This document shows positions 15,821 to 25,138 of a stretch of DNA of 64,000 bases, in pieces. The notes under the pieces were generated by a model, which did not search any database, was not told the DNA's origin, and saw only the letters and a list, made by a program, of their open reading frames with translations. The position numbers and the translations under genes were made by a program. This DNA is from an uncultured Ruminococcus sp. GTDB taxonomy: Bacteria > Bacillota > Clostridia > Oscillospirales > Ruminococcaceae. The DNA lies in the NCBI GenBank assembly GCA_900318825.1, contig ONMB01000008.1:1-64000 (forward strand), in the 5' to 3' direction. Position 1 is the first letter of the stretch; every line of letters begins with the position of its first letter.

Positions 15821-17116
15821 TTAGTCTTCAAATCTTACCTTGATCGCATTAGCGTGTGCAGTAAGTCCTTCTCTCTCTGCGATGAGTACGATGTCGTCCT
15901 TTGCCTGACGGAGAGCGTCCTCTGTGTAGTAGGTATAGCCTGTGCGCTTTGTGAAGCTCGCTACGCCGAGAGGTGAGAAGAAACGCGCGGTTCCGCTTGT
16001 CGGAAGAACGTGGTTAGGACCTGCATAGTAGTCGCCGAGAGGCTCGGAAGCATAGTTTCCGAGGAATATCGAACCGGCATTGTCAAGACTGCCGAGGAGC
16101 TCAAAGGGATCCTTCATGAGGACCTCAAGGTGCTCGGGAGCAATACGGTTCGCAAGCTCAACGCACTTCTCACGGCTGTCCGCAATGATTATAGCGCCGT
16201 AGTCCCTGAGTGACTTCTCGATGATCTCTTTTCTGGAGAGATACTCCTTCTGACGGTCGATCTCCTTGATAGTTGCATCAGCAAGCTCCTCGCTTGTTGT
16301 GACCATGATCGCGGAAGCAAGCACGTCGTGCTCTGCCTGTGACATAAGGTCTGCCGCTGCGAACTTAGGATCTGCGGTCTCGTCTGCGATCACGAGTATC
16401 TCGCTCGGACCTGCTATCATATCAATATCAACTACACCGTAAAGGAGCTTCTTTGCAGTTGCAACATAGATGTTTCCGGGACCTACTATCTTGTCGCACT
16501 TCGGGATCTCCTCAGTACCGTAGGCAAGTGCTGCGATAGCCTGTGCACCGCCTGAAAGGAATACTCTGTCCACACCGCAGATAGCTGCTGCAACGAGGAT
16601 ATCCTTGTTGGGAGTACCGTCCTTGAGAGGAGGTGTTACCATGATTATTTCCTTTACGCCCGCTATCTTGGCAGGTATAGCGTTCATAAGAACGCTCGAG
16701 GGATAGGCTGCCGTACCGCCGGGAACATAGAGTCCTACTCTTGTGAGACCTCTTACCCTCTGTCCGAGGATAACACCGTTCTCCTTTGGAGCGATAAAGC
16801 TCTGCTGTACCTGTCTCTTGTGGAAATCAGCTATGTTCTCCTGTGCATTGAGGAGCGCATTCACAAACTTCTCGTCTGCTTCTGTGAGGGCGTCGTTGAT
16901 AACGTCTCTCGGTACTTCGTAATACTGCGGCAGGTTTCCGTCAAACTTGAGCGTGTAGTTCTTTACAGCCTCGTCGCCGCCGTTTCTGACGGTCTCGATG
17001 ATCTCTGAAACTACCTCTGTGACCTTGCGGTTTGTCTCACCGCTTCTCTTTTCAAGATCAGCAAGAAACTCTGCCTCGTCCTTGCCGTTAGCGTATATCT
17101 TCTTAATTTCAGCCAT
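15821..17116 (-). CDS. hisD: Histidinol dehydrogenase
   Basis: This 431-residue zinc enzyme oxidizes histidinol to histidine in two NAD-dependent steps. It shows RVGLYVPGGTAAYPS, the GPGNIYVATAKK segment and the catalytic IAPEHLEV. The C-terminal GPNHVLPTSGTARF signature includes a zinc-binding His. Full length. It is the third gene of the operon, 28 nt after hisG. Confidence 0.97.
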   Translation of the reverse strand: MAEIKKIYANGKDEAEFLADLEKRSGETNRKVTEVVSEIIETVRNGGDEAVKNYTLKFDGNLPQYYEVPRDVINDALTEADEKFVNALLNAQENIADFHKRQVQQSFIAPKENGVILGQRVRGLTRVGLYVPGGTAAYPSSVLMNAIPAKIAGVKEIIMVTPPLKDGTPNKDILVAAAICGVDRVFLSGGAQAIAALAYGTEEIPKCDKIVGPGNIYVATAKKLLYGVVDIDMIAGPSEILVIADETADPKFAAADLMSQAEHDVLASAIMVTTSEELADATIKEIDRQKEYLSRKEIIEKSLRDYGAIIIADSREKCVELANRIAPEHLEVLMKDPFELLGSLDNAGSIFLGNYASEPLGDYYAGPNHVLPTSGTARFFSPLGVASFTKRTGYTYYTEDALRQAKDDIVLIAEREGLTAHANAIKVRFED

Positions 17117-17144
17117 TGTTCAGACCTCCGTTATTCACCGTATA

Positions 17145-17774
17145 TCAAAGATTTTTTTCGATAAGCTCTACGAAATGCTCTATCTCGGCATGGCGGAGCT
17201 TCATACTTACCATATTTACAATGAGACGTGCGGAGATAGGTGCAACGTCCTCGATGACCTCGAGACCGTTCTCCTTGAGAGTTGTTCCTGTCTCAACTAT
17301 GTCAACGATACCGTCTGCGAGTTCAAGGAGAGGTGCAAGCTCAACAGAGCCCTCGATCTTGATTATCTCGGTATCCATTCCCTTCTTCTCGAAGAAGTGG
17401 CGGGAAACATTCGGGTACTTGGTTGCAATGGTCTTGATTCCGTAGCCGCCGTAAAAATCGTAGCCCTTCTTGGTCGCAAGTGCGAACTTGCAGCGTCCGA
17501 AGCCAAGGTCAACAAGCTCATAGAACCTGCCGTCCATTTCCATTATGGTGTCCTTGCCGACAACGCCCATATCGCACACGCCGTGCTCAACATAGGTTAT
17601 AACATCGTTTGCTTTTGCGAGAACTACTTCGAGGTTTGCGTCCGGCACAGGAAGTATGAGCTTTCTGCCCTTTTCGCGTACTGCCGTACAGTCAAATCCC
17701 AGCTTTTCAAGAAGTCCTACTGTATCCTTTTCAAGTCTGCCCTTTGTGAGAGCAATTCTGATAGGTCTGTCCAT
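17145..17774 (-). CDS. hisG: ATP phosphoribosyltransferase, short form
   Basis: This 209-residue catalytic subunit commits ATP and PRPP to histidine synthesis. It is the short HisG without the regulatory ACT domain, so it needs HisZ, the gene immediately upstream. ALTKGRLEKD at the N-terminus and the PRPP-binding DIVETGTTLKENGL are clear. The start overlaps the hisZ stop by one base. Confidence 0.96.
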   Translation of the reverse strand: MDRPIRIALTKGRLEKDTVGLLEKLGFDCTAVREKGRKLILPVPDANLEVVLAKANDVITYVEHGVCDMGVVGKDTIMEMDGRFYELVDLGFGRCKFALATKKGYDFYGGYGIKTIATKYPNVSRHFFEKKGMDTEIIKIEGSVELAPLLELADGIVDIVETGTTLKENGLEVIEDVAPISARLIVNMVSMKLRHAEIEHFVELIEKNL

Positions 17775-18964
17775 TACTCTTCCTCCCTGCTGCCGTCAAC
17801 GACAACTACCTTTGCTATCTTACGCTCCATAGCGTACTCTCTTACAGAAGTGGGATCGTCGAAGAGAGCATTCTCAACAACAAGTCCCTGCTCGCGGAGC
17901 TTTCCGGCTTTCTTGAAAGCCTCAGCCTCACAGCCTTTCTCTGCGTATACGATAACGTCTGCGGCTGGCACCTGCGGAAGCGCACCGCTCTTTTCTATCA
18001 CCTTTGCAATGCCGTTTACGTTCACGGCAAAACCGACAGCCGGTACATCATAGCCGAATTCGGAAATGAGCTTGTCGTATCTTCCTCCGGAGATGACCTC
18101 CTCGCCGTGTCCCTGAAGGTAGCCCTTGATTATGAGACCTGTGTAGTAGTCAGTCTTGTTGACGAGTCCGAGGTCAACAGTTATCTCGCCGTCGCTGCCG
18201 CATATCTCGCAGGCATCACGGTAGATAGCACGGAGCTCCTCAAGCTGACGAGTGATGTTCTCATCGGACATGAGCTCCTCAGCCTTCTCAAAGACCTCCT
18301 CTCCGCCGAAGAGTGCCGGCAGCTTCTTGAGAGCGTCAATGACAGGACTGCTTCCGAGAGAGTCAAGAAGATCGTTGAGCGCAGGGAAATTCTTGGTCTC
18401 GATGCGGCGGCGTATCTTCTCCTTGAAATGATCGTTAACGTCGAGCTTGCTTACGAGCTCCCTGAAAATGCCGATATGTCCGATCTCGAGAGAGAAAGGC
18501 ATTTCCATAGCCTTGAGTGAGTCAACGGCAGTCGAAATCACTTCAAGATCGGCAATTTTGAGTTCAGAGCCGATAAGCTCGATGCCTGCCTGAACTATCT
18601 CGTCGCTCCTGCCCTTGAGTGCAGGCTCTGTGCGGTAGACGGTCTGGTCATAGCAGAGCTTGAGCGGAAGGACTGCGTCCTTGAGACGAGTTGCAACTAC
18701 TCTTGCGATAGGCATAGTAGAATCCGGACGCATTACAAGCAGTCTGCCCTTTGCGTCTGTGAGCTTATAAAGGTTCTCCTGCGGAAAATAGGGAGAATTG
18801 AGATTGAAAACATCAAAGAATTCAAGACCGGGAGTTATCATCTCGCTGTAACCGCGGCTCCTGAAAAGTCCCATGAGCTTGTTCTCTATATTTCGTCTGA
18901 CTATGCACTCGCCGAAGAGCAGATCCTTTGTGCCCTCGGGAGTTATAAGATCGTAATTTCGCAT
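17774..18964 (-). CDS. hisZ: ATP phosphoribosyltransferase regulatory subunit HisZ
   Basis: This 396-residue class II tRNA synthetase-like protein forms the hetero-octamer with short HisG and gives histidine feedback sensitivity. Motif-2-like LRPDSTMPIARVV and the GGRYDKLISEFG motif match HisRS paralogues, while the anticodon-binding domain is degenerate. It is first in the his gene string. Only 54 nt separate it from the lipoprotein gene upstream. That gap holds an AGGAGG SD but no convincing promoter, T-box or terminator. Confidence 0.93.
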   Translation of the reverse strand: MRNYDLITPEGTKDLLFGECIVRRNIENKLMGLFRSRGYSEMITPGLEFFDVFNLNSPYFPQENLYKLTDAKGRLLVMRPDSTMPIARVVATRLKDAVLPLKLCYDQTVYRTEPALKGRSDEIVQAGIELIGSELKIADLEVISTAVDSLKAMEMPFSLEIGHIGIFRELVSKLDVNDHFKEKIRRRIETKNFPALNDLLDSLGSSPVIDALKKLPALFGGEEVFEKAEELMSDENITRQLEELRAIYRDACEICGSDGEITVDLGLVNKTDYYTGLIIKGYLQGHGEEVISGGRYDKLISEFGYDVPAVGFAVNVNGIAKVIEKSGALPQVPAADVIVYAEKGCEAEAFKKAGKLREQGLVVENALFDDPTSVREYAMERKIAKVVVVDGSREEE

Positions 18965-19018
18965 AAATATCCTCCTGTTAAGATATTCAAAGTATTCTGA
19001 TTTCCGTATTGAAAAAAC

Positions 19019-19660
19019 TCAGCGCAGATACACAATTATCTGTTTTATCTTTTCAAAATCCGGAGCATCGTATTCAAAAGAAAGTATTGTCTCGCCGTAG
19101 TCTCCGCGATAATCATCCGTAAGACTCATACTTGTTTCAAGAGTTCTTGACGGAGCACCTATCTTATTGCAGACATCATCGCGTGTATCACCGACAGTGA
19201 TGCCGTATACAGAAATAATGGGTTCTTCTGAGCCTGATATATTTCTATCATCAATATATATATCCTTGATCCTTGTGCTTTTTTTAATGTCTTCCGGACC
19301 TTCACAGTTTTCCAATGTAAAGATTCCCACGCTCTCACCCTTATAATATACAATGCACATCGAGTCAGAGAATTCAAAATCATCACCAAGATCACCGACT
19401 GTCAGCGGAGAAGAAAGCTGGCGTCCGAGAAGGCAGATATTACTGTATATCTCCCCATTGTCATAGAGCTTCTTTTCTTTCGGCGCCGAAGAGTCCTGCG
19501 TGTTCTCATTATTTGACGGTGCCACAGTTGTTTCAGATGATACAGTCTGAGTTGTCTGCGGAGCGGAACTGTCGCTCTCTGATGATGAATCGGCGGAACA
19601 GCCTGCTGCCGTACAGATGAGAGCTGACATAGCAAGAATAGATAAGATCCTGTATTTCAT
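19019..19660 (-). CDS. Lipoprotein with BamE/SmpA-like motif
   Basis: This 213-residue exported lipoprotein has a signal peptide with lipobox-like TAAGCS (Cys 21), then a Ser/Thr/Gln-rich linker to about residue 65. The globular part has VGDLGDDFEF and, near the C-terminus, VGDTRDDVCNKIGAPSR. The latter matches the G-x-T-x3-V-x4-G-x-P pattern of small BamE/SmpA-like domains. The role is unknown. It is transcribed from an operator-bearing promoter (19705-19739) and runs into hisZ after 54 nt without a visible terminator, so it may be the promoter-proximal gene of the his transcript. Confidence 0.7.
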   Translation of the reverse strand: MKYRILSILAMSALICTAAGCSADSSSESDSSAPQTTQTVSSETTVAPSNNENTQDSSAPKEKKLYDNGEIYSNICLLGRQLSSPLTVGDLGDDFEFSDSMCIVYYKGESVGIFTLENCEGPEDIKKSTRIKDIYIDDRNISGSEEPIISVYGITVGDTRDDVCNKIGAPSRTLETSMSLTDDYRGDYGETILSFEYDAPDFEKIKQIIVYLR

Positions 19661-19704
19661 TGTGACCTCCGGTTAATCACTTTAGTATGCTAACGTGTTA
19701 CTAT

Positions 19705-19739
19705 GGTAATATGATAACATATTACCAAGAAAAAGTCAA
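19705..19739 (-). promoter_or_regulatory. Promoter with inverted-repeat operator upstream of the lipoprotein/his genes
   Basis: The minus strand reads TTGACT (19734-19739), a 17-bp spacer and TATCAT (19711-19716). A 9-bp perfect inverted repeat, GGTAATATG (19705-19713), 4 nt, CATATTACC (19718-19726), covers the -10 and half of the spacer. A bound repressor would block RNA polymerase. The -35 abuts the polC stop codon. Confidence 0.75.
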
Positions 19740-19740
19740 G

Positions 19741-22700
19741 TCAAAACAACGAAAGCTGTGCAGAATCGGGTAATTCACCAAAGGCACCTATGCTTTTCAA
19801 CATATCTATTGTGGTTTTTGACGCACCGCTCTGCTCCTGGAATTCCTCTACCGAAATGAAAGAACCTTTCTGAGCGGTCTCATAAATACCCTTGGCAGCG
19901 TTGAGTCCTATGCCGCTCAGAGCCGCAAAGGGTATCCTGAGCTTACCGTCCTCAACAACGTAGTCCTTCGCATGAGACTTGTACAGATCTATCGGCAGGA
20001 ACTCATATCCTCTCGCCAGCATTTCGTTGGTTATGAGGAGGATATCGTAGAGGTCGCTCTCCTTTTTGCTGCGGTCGTTGCCGAGAGCCTTGAGCTCCTC
20101 TATCCTTGCGCGTACCGCTGCCCTGCCCTTGACTGCAAGGTCAGCGTCAAAGTCTTCGCCTCGTATCGAGAAGTAAGTCGCATAATATTCGAGCGGTCTG
20201 TGCAGCTTGAACCAGCCCAGCTTTATCGCCGCGATAACGTAAGCTGCCGCGTGAGCCTTCGGGAACATATACTTGATCTTCAGGCAGCTCTCGATGTACC
20301 ATTGCGGAACATCGTGCTCCTTCAGCATCTCAATTATCTCCGGCGTGAACTGCTTCGGTGCCTTGCCCTTACGAGTCCACTCCATTATCTGGAACGCCAT
20401 TTTCGGTTCGACGCCCTTGTACAGAAGATACGTCATGATACTGTCACGGGTTCCGATAACCTCAGAAATGGTGCATACGCCCTGATCTATGAGGTCCTTT
20501 GCGTTGCCCAGCCAAACGTCCGTACCGTGAGAGAGTCCGGATATCTGGAGGAAGTCGCTGAACTTTGTCGGCTTGGCGTCAAGAAGCATCTGTATGGTGA
20601 AGCCCGTACCCATTTCAGGTATGCCGAGACTTCCGGTCTGGCAGTAGATGTCCTCGGGCGTTACGCCGAGAGCGTCGCAGTTCGTACACATACGGATAAC
20701 ATCAGGATCAGAAGTCGGAACGTCCTTGATCTTTATGCCTGTGAGGTCCTCGAGGTGCTTGTAGAGCGTCGGAACAACGTGTCCGAGCTCATCGAGCTTG
20801 AGGATAGTATCGTGCAGGGAGTTGAACGTGAAATGCGTGGTGATTATCTCAGAATCCGCCGTATCAGCAGGGTGCTGAACAGGCGTAAAGTCATAAACAT
20901 CATAGTCCGAGGGAACAACTACCATTCCGCCGGGGTGCTGACCGGTCGTTCGCTTGATACCGGTGCAGCCTGCCGCAAGACGGCTCATCTCACAGTTGTT
21001 GAGCGTGACGCCGTTGTCCTCGCAGTATTTCTTGACGTAGCCGTAAGCCGTTTTTTCAGCGACAACGGAAATAGTTCCGGCTTTGAAAACGTTCGCCTTG
21101 CCAAAGAGCTTTTCCGTATAGCGGTGAGCCCAGAACTGATATTCATCAGAGAAGTTAAGGTCTATATCAGGCGCTTTATCGCCGTCAAAGCCAAGGAAGG
21201 TCTCGAAGGGAATGTCGTGTCCCTCGCGGTGCATATCAGTGCCGCAGTCCGGACAAGCCTTCGGCGGCAGGTCAAAGCCTGAGCCGTACTTACCGTCAAG
21301 CAGGAACTCGCTGTGCTTGCACTTCGGGCAGACATAGTGCGGCGGCAGAGGATTTACCTCGGAGATACCAGCCATCGAAGCTACGAACGACGAGCCTACT
21401 GATCCTCTCGAACCGACAAGATAGCCGTTCTCAACGGAGTTCCACACCAGCTTCTGCGCGATGATGTAGAGCACTGAGAAGCCGTGCTTGATAATGGACG
21501 AAAGCTCTCTGTCAAGCCTTTTATCAACTATCTCCGGGAGCGGATCGCCGTATATCTCATGTGCCTTATCGTGCGTTATCTTGACGAGCTCCTCCTCCGC
21601 ACCTTCGATCGTAGGAGTGAACGTTCCCTTAGGTATCGGGCGGACAACTTCTATCATATCCGCAATCATATTTGTATTTGTTATGACTACTTCCTTCGCC
21701 TTGTCAGCGCCGAGGTACTCGAATTCGCCCATCATTTCCTCGGTCGTGCGGAAATAGAGCGGTGCCTGATTTTCGGCGTCCTTGAAGCCCATAGTCGCAA
21801 GGATTATCTTACGGTAGACCGCGTCCTTCATATCTATGAAGTGAACGTCGCAGGTTGCACAGACCGGTATGCCCAACTTGTCACCGAGCTCAACTATGCG
21901 GCGGTTGTAATCGCGGAGCTCCTCATCGTTCTCAGCAACTCCCTCACGGACCATGAATTCATTGTTCGCAATAGGCTGTATCTCAAGGTAATCATAGAAT
22001 TTTGCCAGCTTTTCGAGGTGCTCCTCCGGCTGCTTTTCGAGCATTGCCTGAAAGAGCTCTCCGGCTTCGCAGGCGCTTCCGTAGATGAGTCCCTCACGAT
22101 GAGCTATCAGGACGGATTTCGGGATAAGCGGCTTCTTATAGAAGTATTCGAGGTTGCTCAGTGATACGAGACGGTAGAGGTTCTTGAGACCTGCCTGATT
22201 GCGGACGAGTATGATGTGGTGGTAGCTTTTCAGCTTCTTTACGTCGATCTCTCCTGCAAGGCAGTTTATGTCGTCGAGCGTTTTCGCACCCTTTTCGTTG
22301 ACGAGTCTGTTCACGAGCTCTATGTATATCTTGGCAAGCATCAGAGCGTCGTCGGAAGCATGATGGTGGTCGAACTTGCCGAGCTTCAGCGCCTTTGCGA
22401 CCATATTCAGCTTATGGCGTCCCATTTCCGGGAGCATAGCCTGACACAGCACGAGCGTGTCTATCCAGTTGTAGTCGAACGTGATGTTCTGACGCTTGCA
22501 GACCTCGTTTATAAAGGTGGTATCAAAGTTGGCATTATGAGCCGCAAGCACCGGCTTGTCGCCGCAGAACTCCATGAACATCTCCACGGCTTCCTTTTCA
22601 CCGGGAGCGTCCTTTACGTCATCGTCACTGATACCGGTCAGCTCGGTTATCTTCTCCGGAATGTGCTTCCCAGGGTTGACCTTAGTGTTGAAGCTGTCAA

Positions 22701-24066
22701 CGACCTGCATATTCTTCAGCTTGACTGCACCTATTTCGGTAAGCCTGTCAGAAGAAAAGCTGAGTCCGGTCGTCTCGACGTCGAATACTATTATCTCATC
22801 ATTGATAGCACGGCTGTCTGGATTCTTGACTATGAGCGGTCGGTCAAGGTCGTTCACGACATAGGCTTCCATACCGTAGATGACCTTGAAGTTCTTGGGC
22901 ATATTGTACATACAGTCCGGGAACGCCTGAACACAGCCGTGATCTGTGATAGCCATTGCCTGATGTCCCCACGCAGCAGCGCGGTTTATGAGGGTTACCG
23001 GATCTGTGACAGCGTCCATTGCGGACATATTCGTATGACAGTGGAGCTCGACTCTCTTTTCAGGGTAGTTATCCATTTTCGGGATACGCTTGACCTTTAT
23101 GAGAGAATGGGGCGATATTACGATATCGCGGGCATACTGATCGTAGTCGGTCTTGCCGTGAACGAGGAGAGTCGTACCGTTCTTTATGCCGGCAAGTCCC
23201 ATGTCCTCGATCTCCTTGTTCGTACCGAACACTTTGACCTTCATCGAACCGCTGTAATCGGTTATATCAAAAGTCGCAACAGTCTTCTCGTTGCGGAGCT
23301 CCTTGATCTCAGACGCAAACACGTCTCCGACAACGACCAGCTTTTCACCGAGACGGTGTACGGCTTCATTTATCGAAATTGGCTTCTCGCGGATAGCTCT
23401 GCCCTTGATTATCTCCGCAGATTCGGGATCAAATTCGGTGTTGAGTGAGGTCGTGTCCATAACGGCAGTAGGGATAGCTGCCTGTCGCTCCTCGGCGATG
23501 ATCTCCTCGCGGCTCTTCTCCGGAACGAGCTGTGCGCTGTAATCCGGAAGCTCGTCTGCCATTTTCTCTATCATCTCATCATAATCGTCAGCGGTCACGG
23601 CAGTTTTTCCGTTGAGGGTTATATTTAACCTGATACCGAACTGATTGTATATGAGCTGTGAGAACCTGCGGCGGAAATTCGCCCCCTCAAGCATTTCAAG
23701 GCCGCCGTGAGTAAGAGTTATGTCGATGCTGACCTTGCCGAAGTTCACCTCGGCGCCGTCCAGAAAACCGTTCACAACAGGCACGTCGCGCTTCATCAGC
23801 TTGATGAGCTCGTCGTAGTATTCACGTCCGAAAAGCTCCTTCGGATAGCGGCAGTTGAGTCTTACCCTGTCAACTCTGACCGCGGTCTCCATAGCCTTTT
23901 CAAACGCGAAAATGTCGTCGGCAGGAACAAGACTCTCATATGCGGCAAAGAAGTTGATATTGTCGAGCTTCTCGGTATAAGTTATCTTGAATATCTCACC
24001 GCTCCTGACGCTTTCGGGGAGATCGGTGACCTGATCCTTCAGAAATTCAGCTATATTTATATTCAT
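19741..24066 (-). CDS. polC: DNA polymerase III alpha subunit, PolC type
   Basis: This 1441-residue replicative polymerase of low-GC Gram-positives is near the usual length. Its order is an N-terminal region, an OB-fold (about 235-320), a PHP domain (ELHCHTNMSAMD near 337) interrupted by a DnaQ-like 3'-5' exonuclease (FDVETTGLS near 427), and the C-family polymerase. The polymerase carries a zinc-binding CPKCKHSEF ... CPDCGTDM (about 910-935), the catalytic DIDLNFSDEYQ and the GSRGSVGSSFVA palm. It is last in the pyrH-to-polC cluster, 2 nt after ispG. Confidence 0.97.
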   Translation of the reverse strand: MNINIAEFLKDQVTDLPESVRSGEIFKITYTEKLDNINFFAAYESLVPADDIFAFEKAMETAVRVDRVRLNCRYPKELFGREYYDELIKLMKRDVPVVNGFLDGAEVNFGKVSIDITLTHGGLEMLEGANFRRRFSQLIYNQFGIRLNITLNGKTAVTADDYDEMIEKMADELPDYSAQLVPEKSREEIIAEERQAAIPTAVMDTTSLNTEFDPESAEIIKGRAIREKPISINEAVHRLGEKLVVVGDVFASEIKELRNEKTVATFDITDYSGSMKVKVFGTNKEIEDMGLAGIKNGTTLLVHGKTDYDQYARDIVISPHSLIKVKRIPKMDNYPEKRVELHCHTNMSAMDAVTDPVTLINRAAAWGHQAMAITDHGCVQAFPDCMYNMPKNFKVIYGMEAYVVNDLDRPLIVKNPDSRAINDEIIVFDVETTGLSFSSDRLTEIGAVKLKNMQVVDSFNTKVNPGKHIPEKITELTGISDDDVKDAPGEKEAVEMFMEFCGDKPVLAAHNANFDTTFINEVCKRQNITFDYNWIDTLVLCQAMLPEMGRHKLNMVAKALKLGKFDHHHASDDALMLAKIYIELVNRLVNEKGAKTLDDINCLAGEIDVKKLKSYHHIILVRNQAGLKNLYRLVSLSNLEYFYKKPLIPKSVLIAHREGLIYGSACEAGELFQAMLEKQPEEHLEKLAKFYDYLEIQPIANNEFMVREGVAENDEELRDYNRRIVELGDKLGIPVCATCDVHFIDMKDAVYRKIILATMGFKDAENQAPLYFRTTEEMMGEFEYLGADKAKEVVITNTNMIADMIEVVRPIPKGTFTPTIEGAEEELVKITHDKAHEIYGDPLPEIVDKRLDRELSSIIKHGFSVLYIIAQKLVWNSVENGYLVGSRGSVGSSFVASMAGISEVNPLPPHYVCPKCKHSEFLLDGKYGSGFDLPPKACPDCGTDMHREGHDIPFETFLGFDGDKAPDIDLNFSDEYQFWAHRYTEKLFGKANVFKAGTISVVAEKTAYGYVKKYCEDNGVTLNNCEMSRLAAGCTGIKRTTGQHPGGMVVVPSDYDVYDFTPVQHPADTADSEIITTHFTFNSLHDTILKLDELGHVVPTLYKHLEDLTGIKIKDVPTSDPDVIRMCTNCDALGVTPEDIYCQTGSLGIPEMGTGFTIQMLLDAKPTKFSDFLQISGLSHGTDVWLGNAKDLIDQGVCTISEVIGTRDSIMTYLLYKGVEPKMAFQIMEWTRKGKAPKQFTPEIIEMLKEHDVPQWYIESCLKIKYMFPKAHAAAYVIAAIKLGWFKLHRPLEYYATYFSIRGEDFDADLAVKGRAAVRARIEELKALGNDRSKKESDLYDILLITNEMLARGYEFLPIDLYKSHAKDYVVEDGKLRIPFAALSGIGLNAAKGIYETAQKGSFISVEEFQEQSGASKTTIDMLKSIGAFGELPDSAQLSLF

Positions 24067-24068
24067 TC

Positions 24069-25106
24069 TCAGAGCTTGTCTACCTCTGCAAGCAGTTCGG
24101 TGACAATGTCCTCCTCCCTGATCTTTCGCTGTGTACCGTCTTTGCGGAATATTACTGCGCAGCCGTCGCCGCCGGCAATTCCAACATCGGCTTCCTTAGC
24201 CTCTCCGGGACCGTTGACCACACAGCCCATAACGGCTACGGTTATGTCCTTGTCGAGATCCTTGAGTGCAGCCTCGACCTTCTTCGCAGTTCCGATGAGG
24301 TCAATACGAGTCCTTCCGCAGGTCGGGCAGGATACAAAACGGACTCCGCCGCGCTTTCCGATACATCTGAGGATATCCTTTGCAGCTTCGATCTCCTTCA
24401 CCGGATCATCTGTCAGCGAAACACGGATAGTTTCACCGATGCCGTCACAGAGCAGTGAACCTATACCTACTGCTGACTTTATAAGTCCCATTCTCTCGGT
24501 ACCGGCTTCTGTAACACCGAGATGCAGCGGATAATTGCACTTCTCTGCTGCAAGTCTGTACGAAGCTATCATACGGTTAACATCGGAGGATTTGATAGAT
24601 ATCACTATGTCGTCAAAGTCAAAATGCTCGAGCATTGCAGCGTGTCCCATAGCGCTCTCAACGAGTGCTTCCGGCGTGGGCGAACCGTACTTCGCCAGAA
24701 TTTCCTTCTCGAGCGAGCCGGAGTTCACACCGATACGGATAGGGATATTCCTCGAACGGCAGGCGTCTACGACCTTCTTTACCCTGTCCATGCCGCCGAT
24801 GTTGCCGGGATTTATGCGTATCTTGTCGATGCCGGCTGCGGCAGCTTCTACTGCGAGTCTGTAATCGAAATGTATGTCCGCAACGAGCGGAATGGAAACG
24901 GCTTCCTTGATAGCCGGAATGAGCCTGACAGCGTCCATATCCGGTATAGCTGCACGGACTATCTCGCAGCCTGCCTTTTCAAGCTCGACTGCCTGTTTTA
25001 CGCTGCCCTCGATATCGTCCGAGCGGACGTTGAGCATTGACTGGATATATATGTGTCTGCCGTCGAGGACGCAGTCCCCCACTCTGACAGGTTTTACGCT
25101 TCTCAT
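24069..25106 (-). CDS. ispG: 4-hydroxy-3-methylbut-2-en-1-yl diphosphate synthase
   Basis: This 345-residue iron-sulfur enzyme of the MEP pathway (GcpE) makes HMBPP from MEcPP. It has VADIHFDYRLA, the IRINPGNIG TIM-barrel loop and the [4Fe-4S] cysteines in CPTCGRTRIDL and AVMGCVVNGPGEA. Together with dxr in the same cluster it shows that isoprenoids are made by the MEP route. ATG 25106 has AGGAGG upstream. Confidence 0.97.
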   Translation of the reverse strand: MRSVKPVRVGDCVLDGRHIYIQSMLNVRSDDIEGSVKQAVELEKAGCEIVRAAIPDMDAVRLIPAIKEAVSIPLVADIHFDYRLAVEAAAAGIDKIRINPGNIGGMDRVKKVVDACRSRNIPIRIGVNSGSLEKEILAKYGSPTPEALVESAMGHAAMLEHFDFDDIVISIKSSDVNRMIASYRLAAEKCNYPLHLGVTEAGTERMGLIKSAVGIGSLLCDGIGETIRVSLTDDPVKEIEAAKDILRCIGKRGGVRFVSCPTCGRTRIDLIGTAKKVEAALKDLDKDITVAVMGCVVNGPGEAKEADVGIAGGDGCAVIFRKDGTQRKIREEDIVTELLAEVDKL

Positions 25107-25138
25107 AGTTTACCTCCTGTATCTGACGTTAAATCAGG

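Noticed and set aside
18965..19018. T-box or histidine attenuator before hisZ
   Set aside because: The gap is only 54 nt, with no specifier loop, no T-box sequence, no His-rich leader peptide and no terminator.
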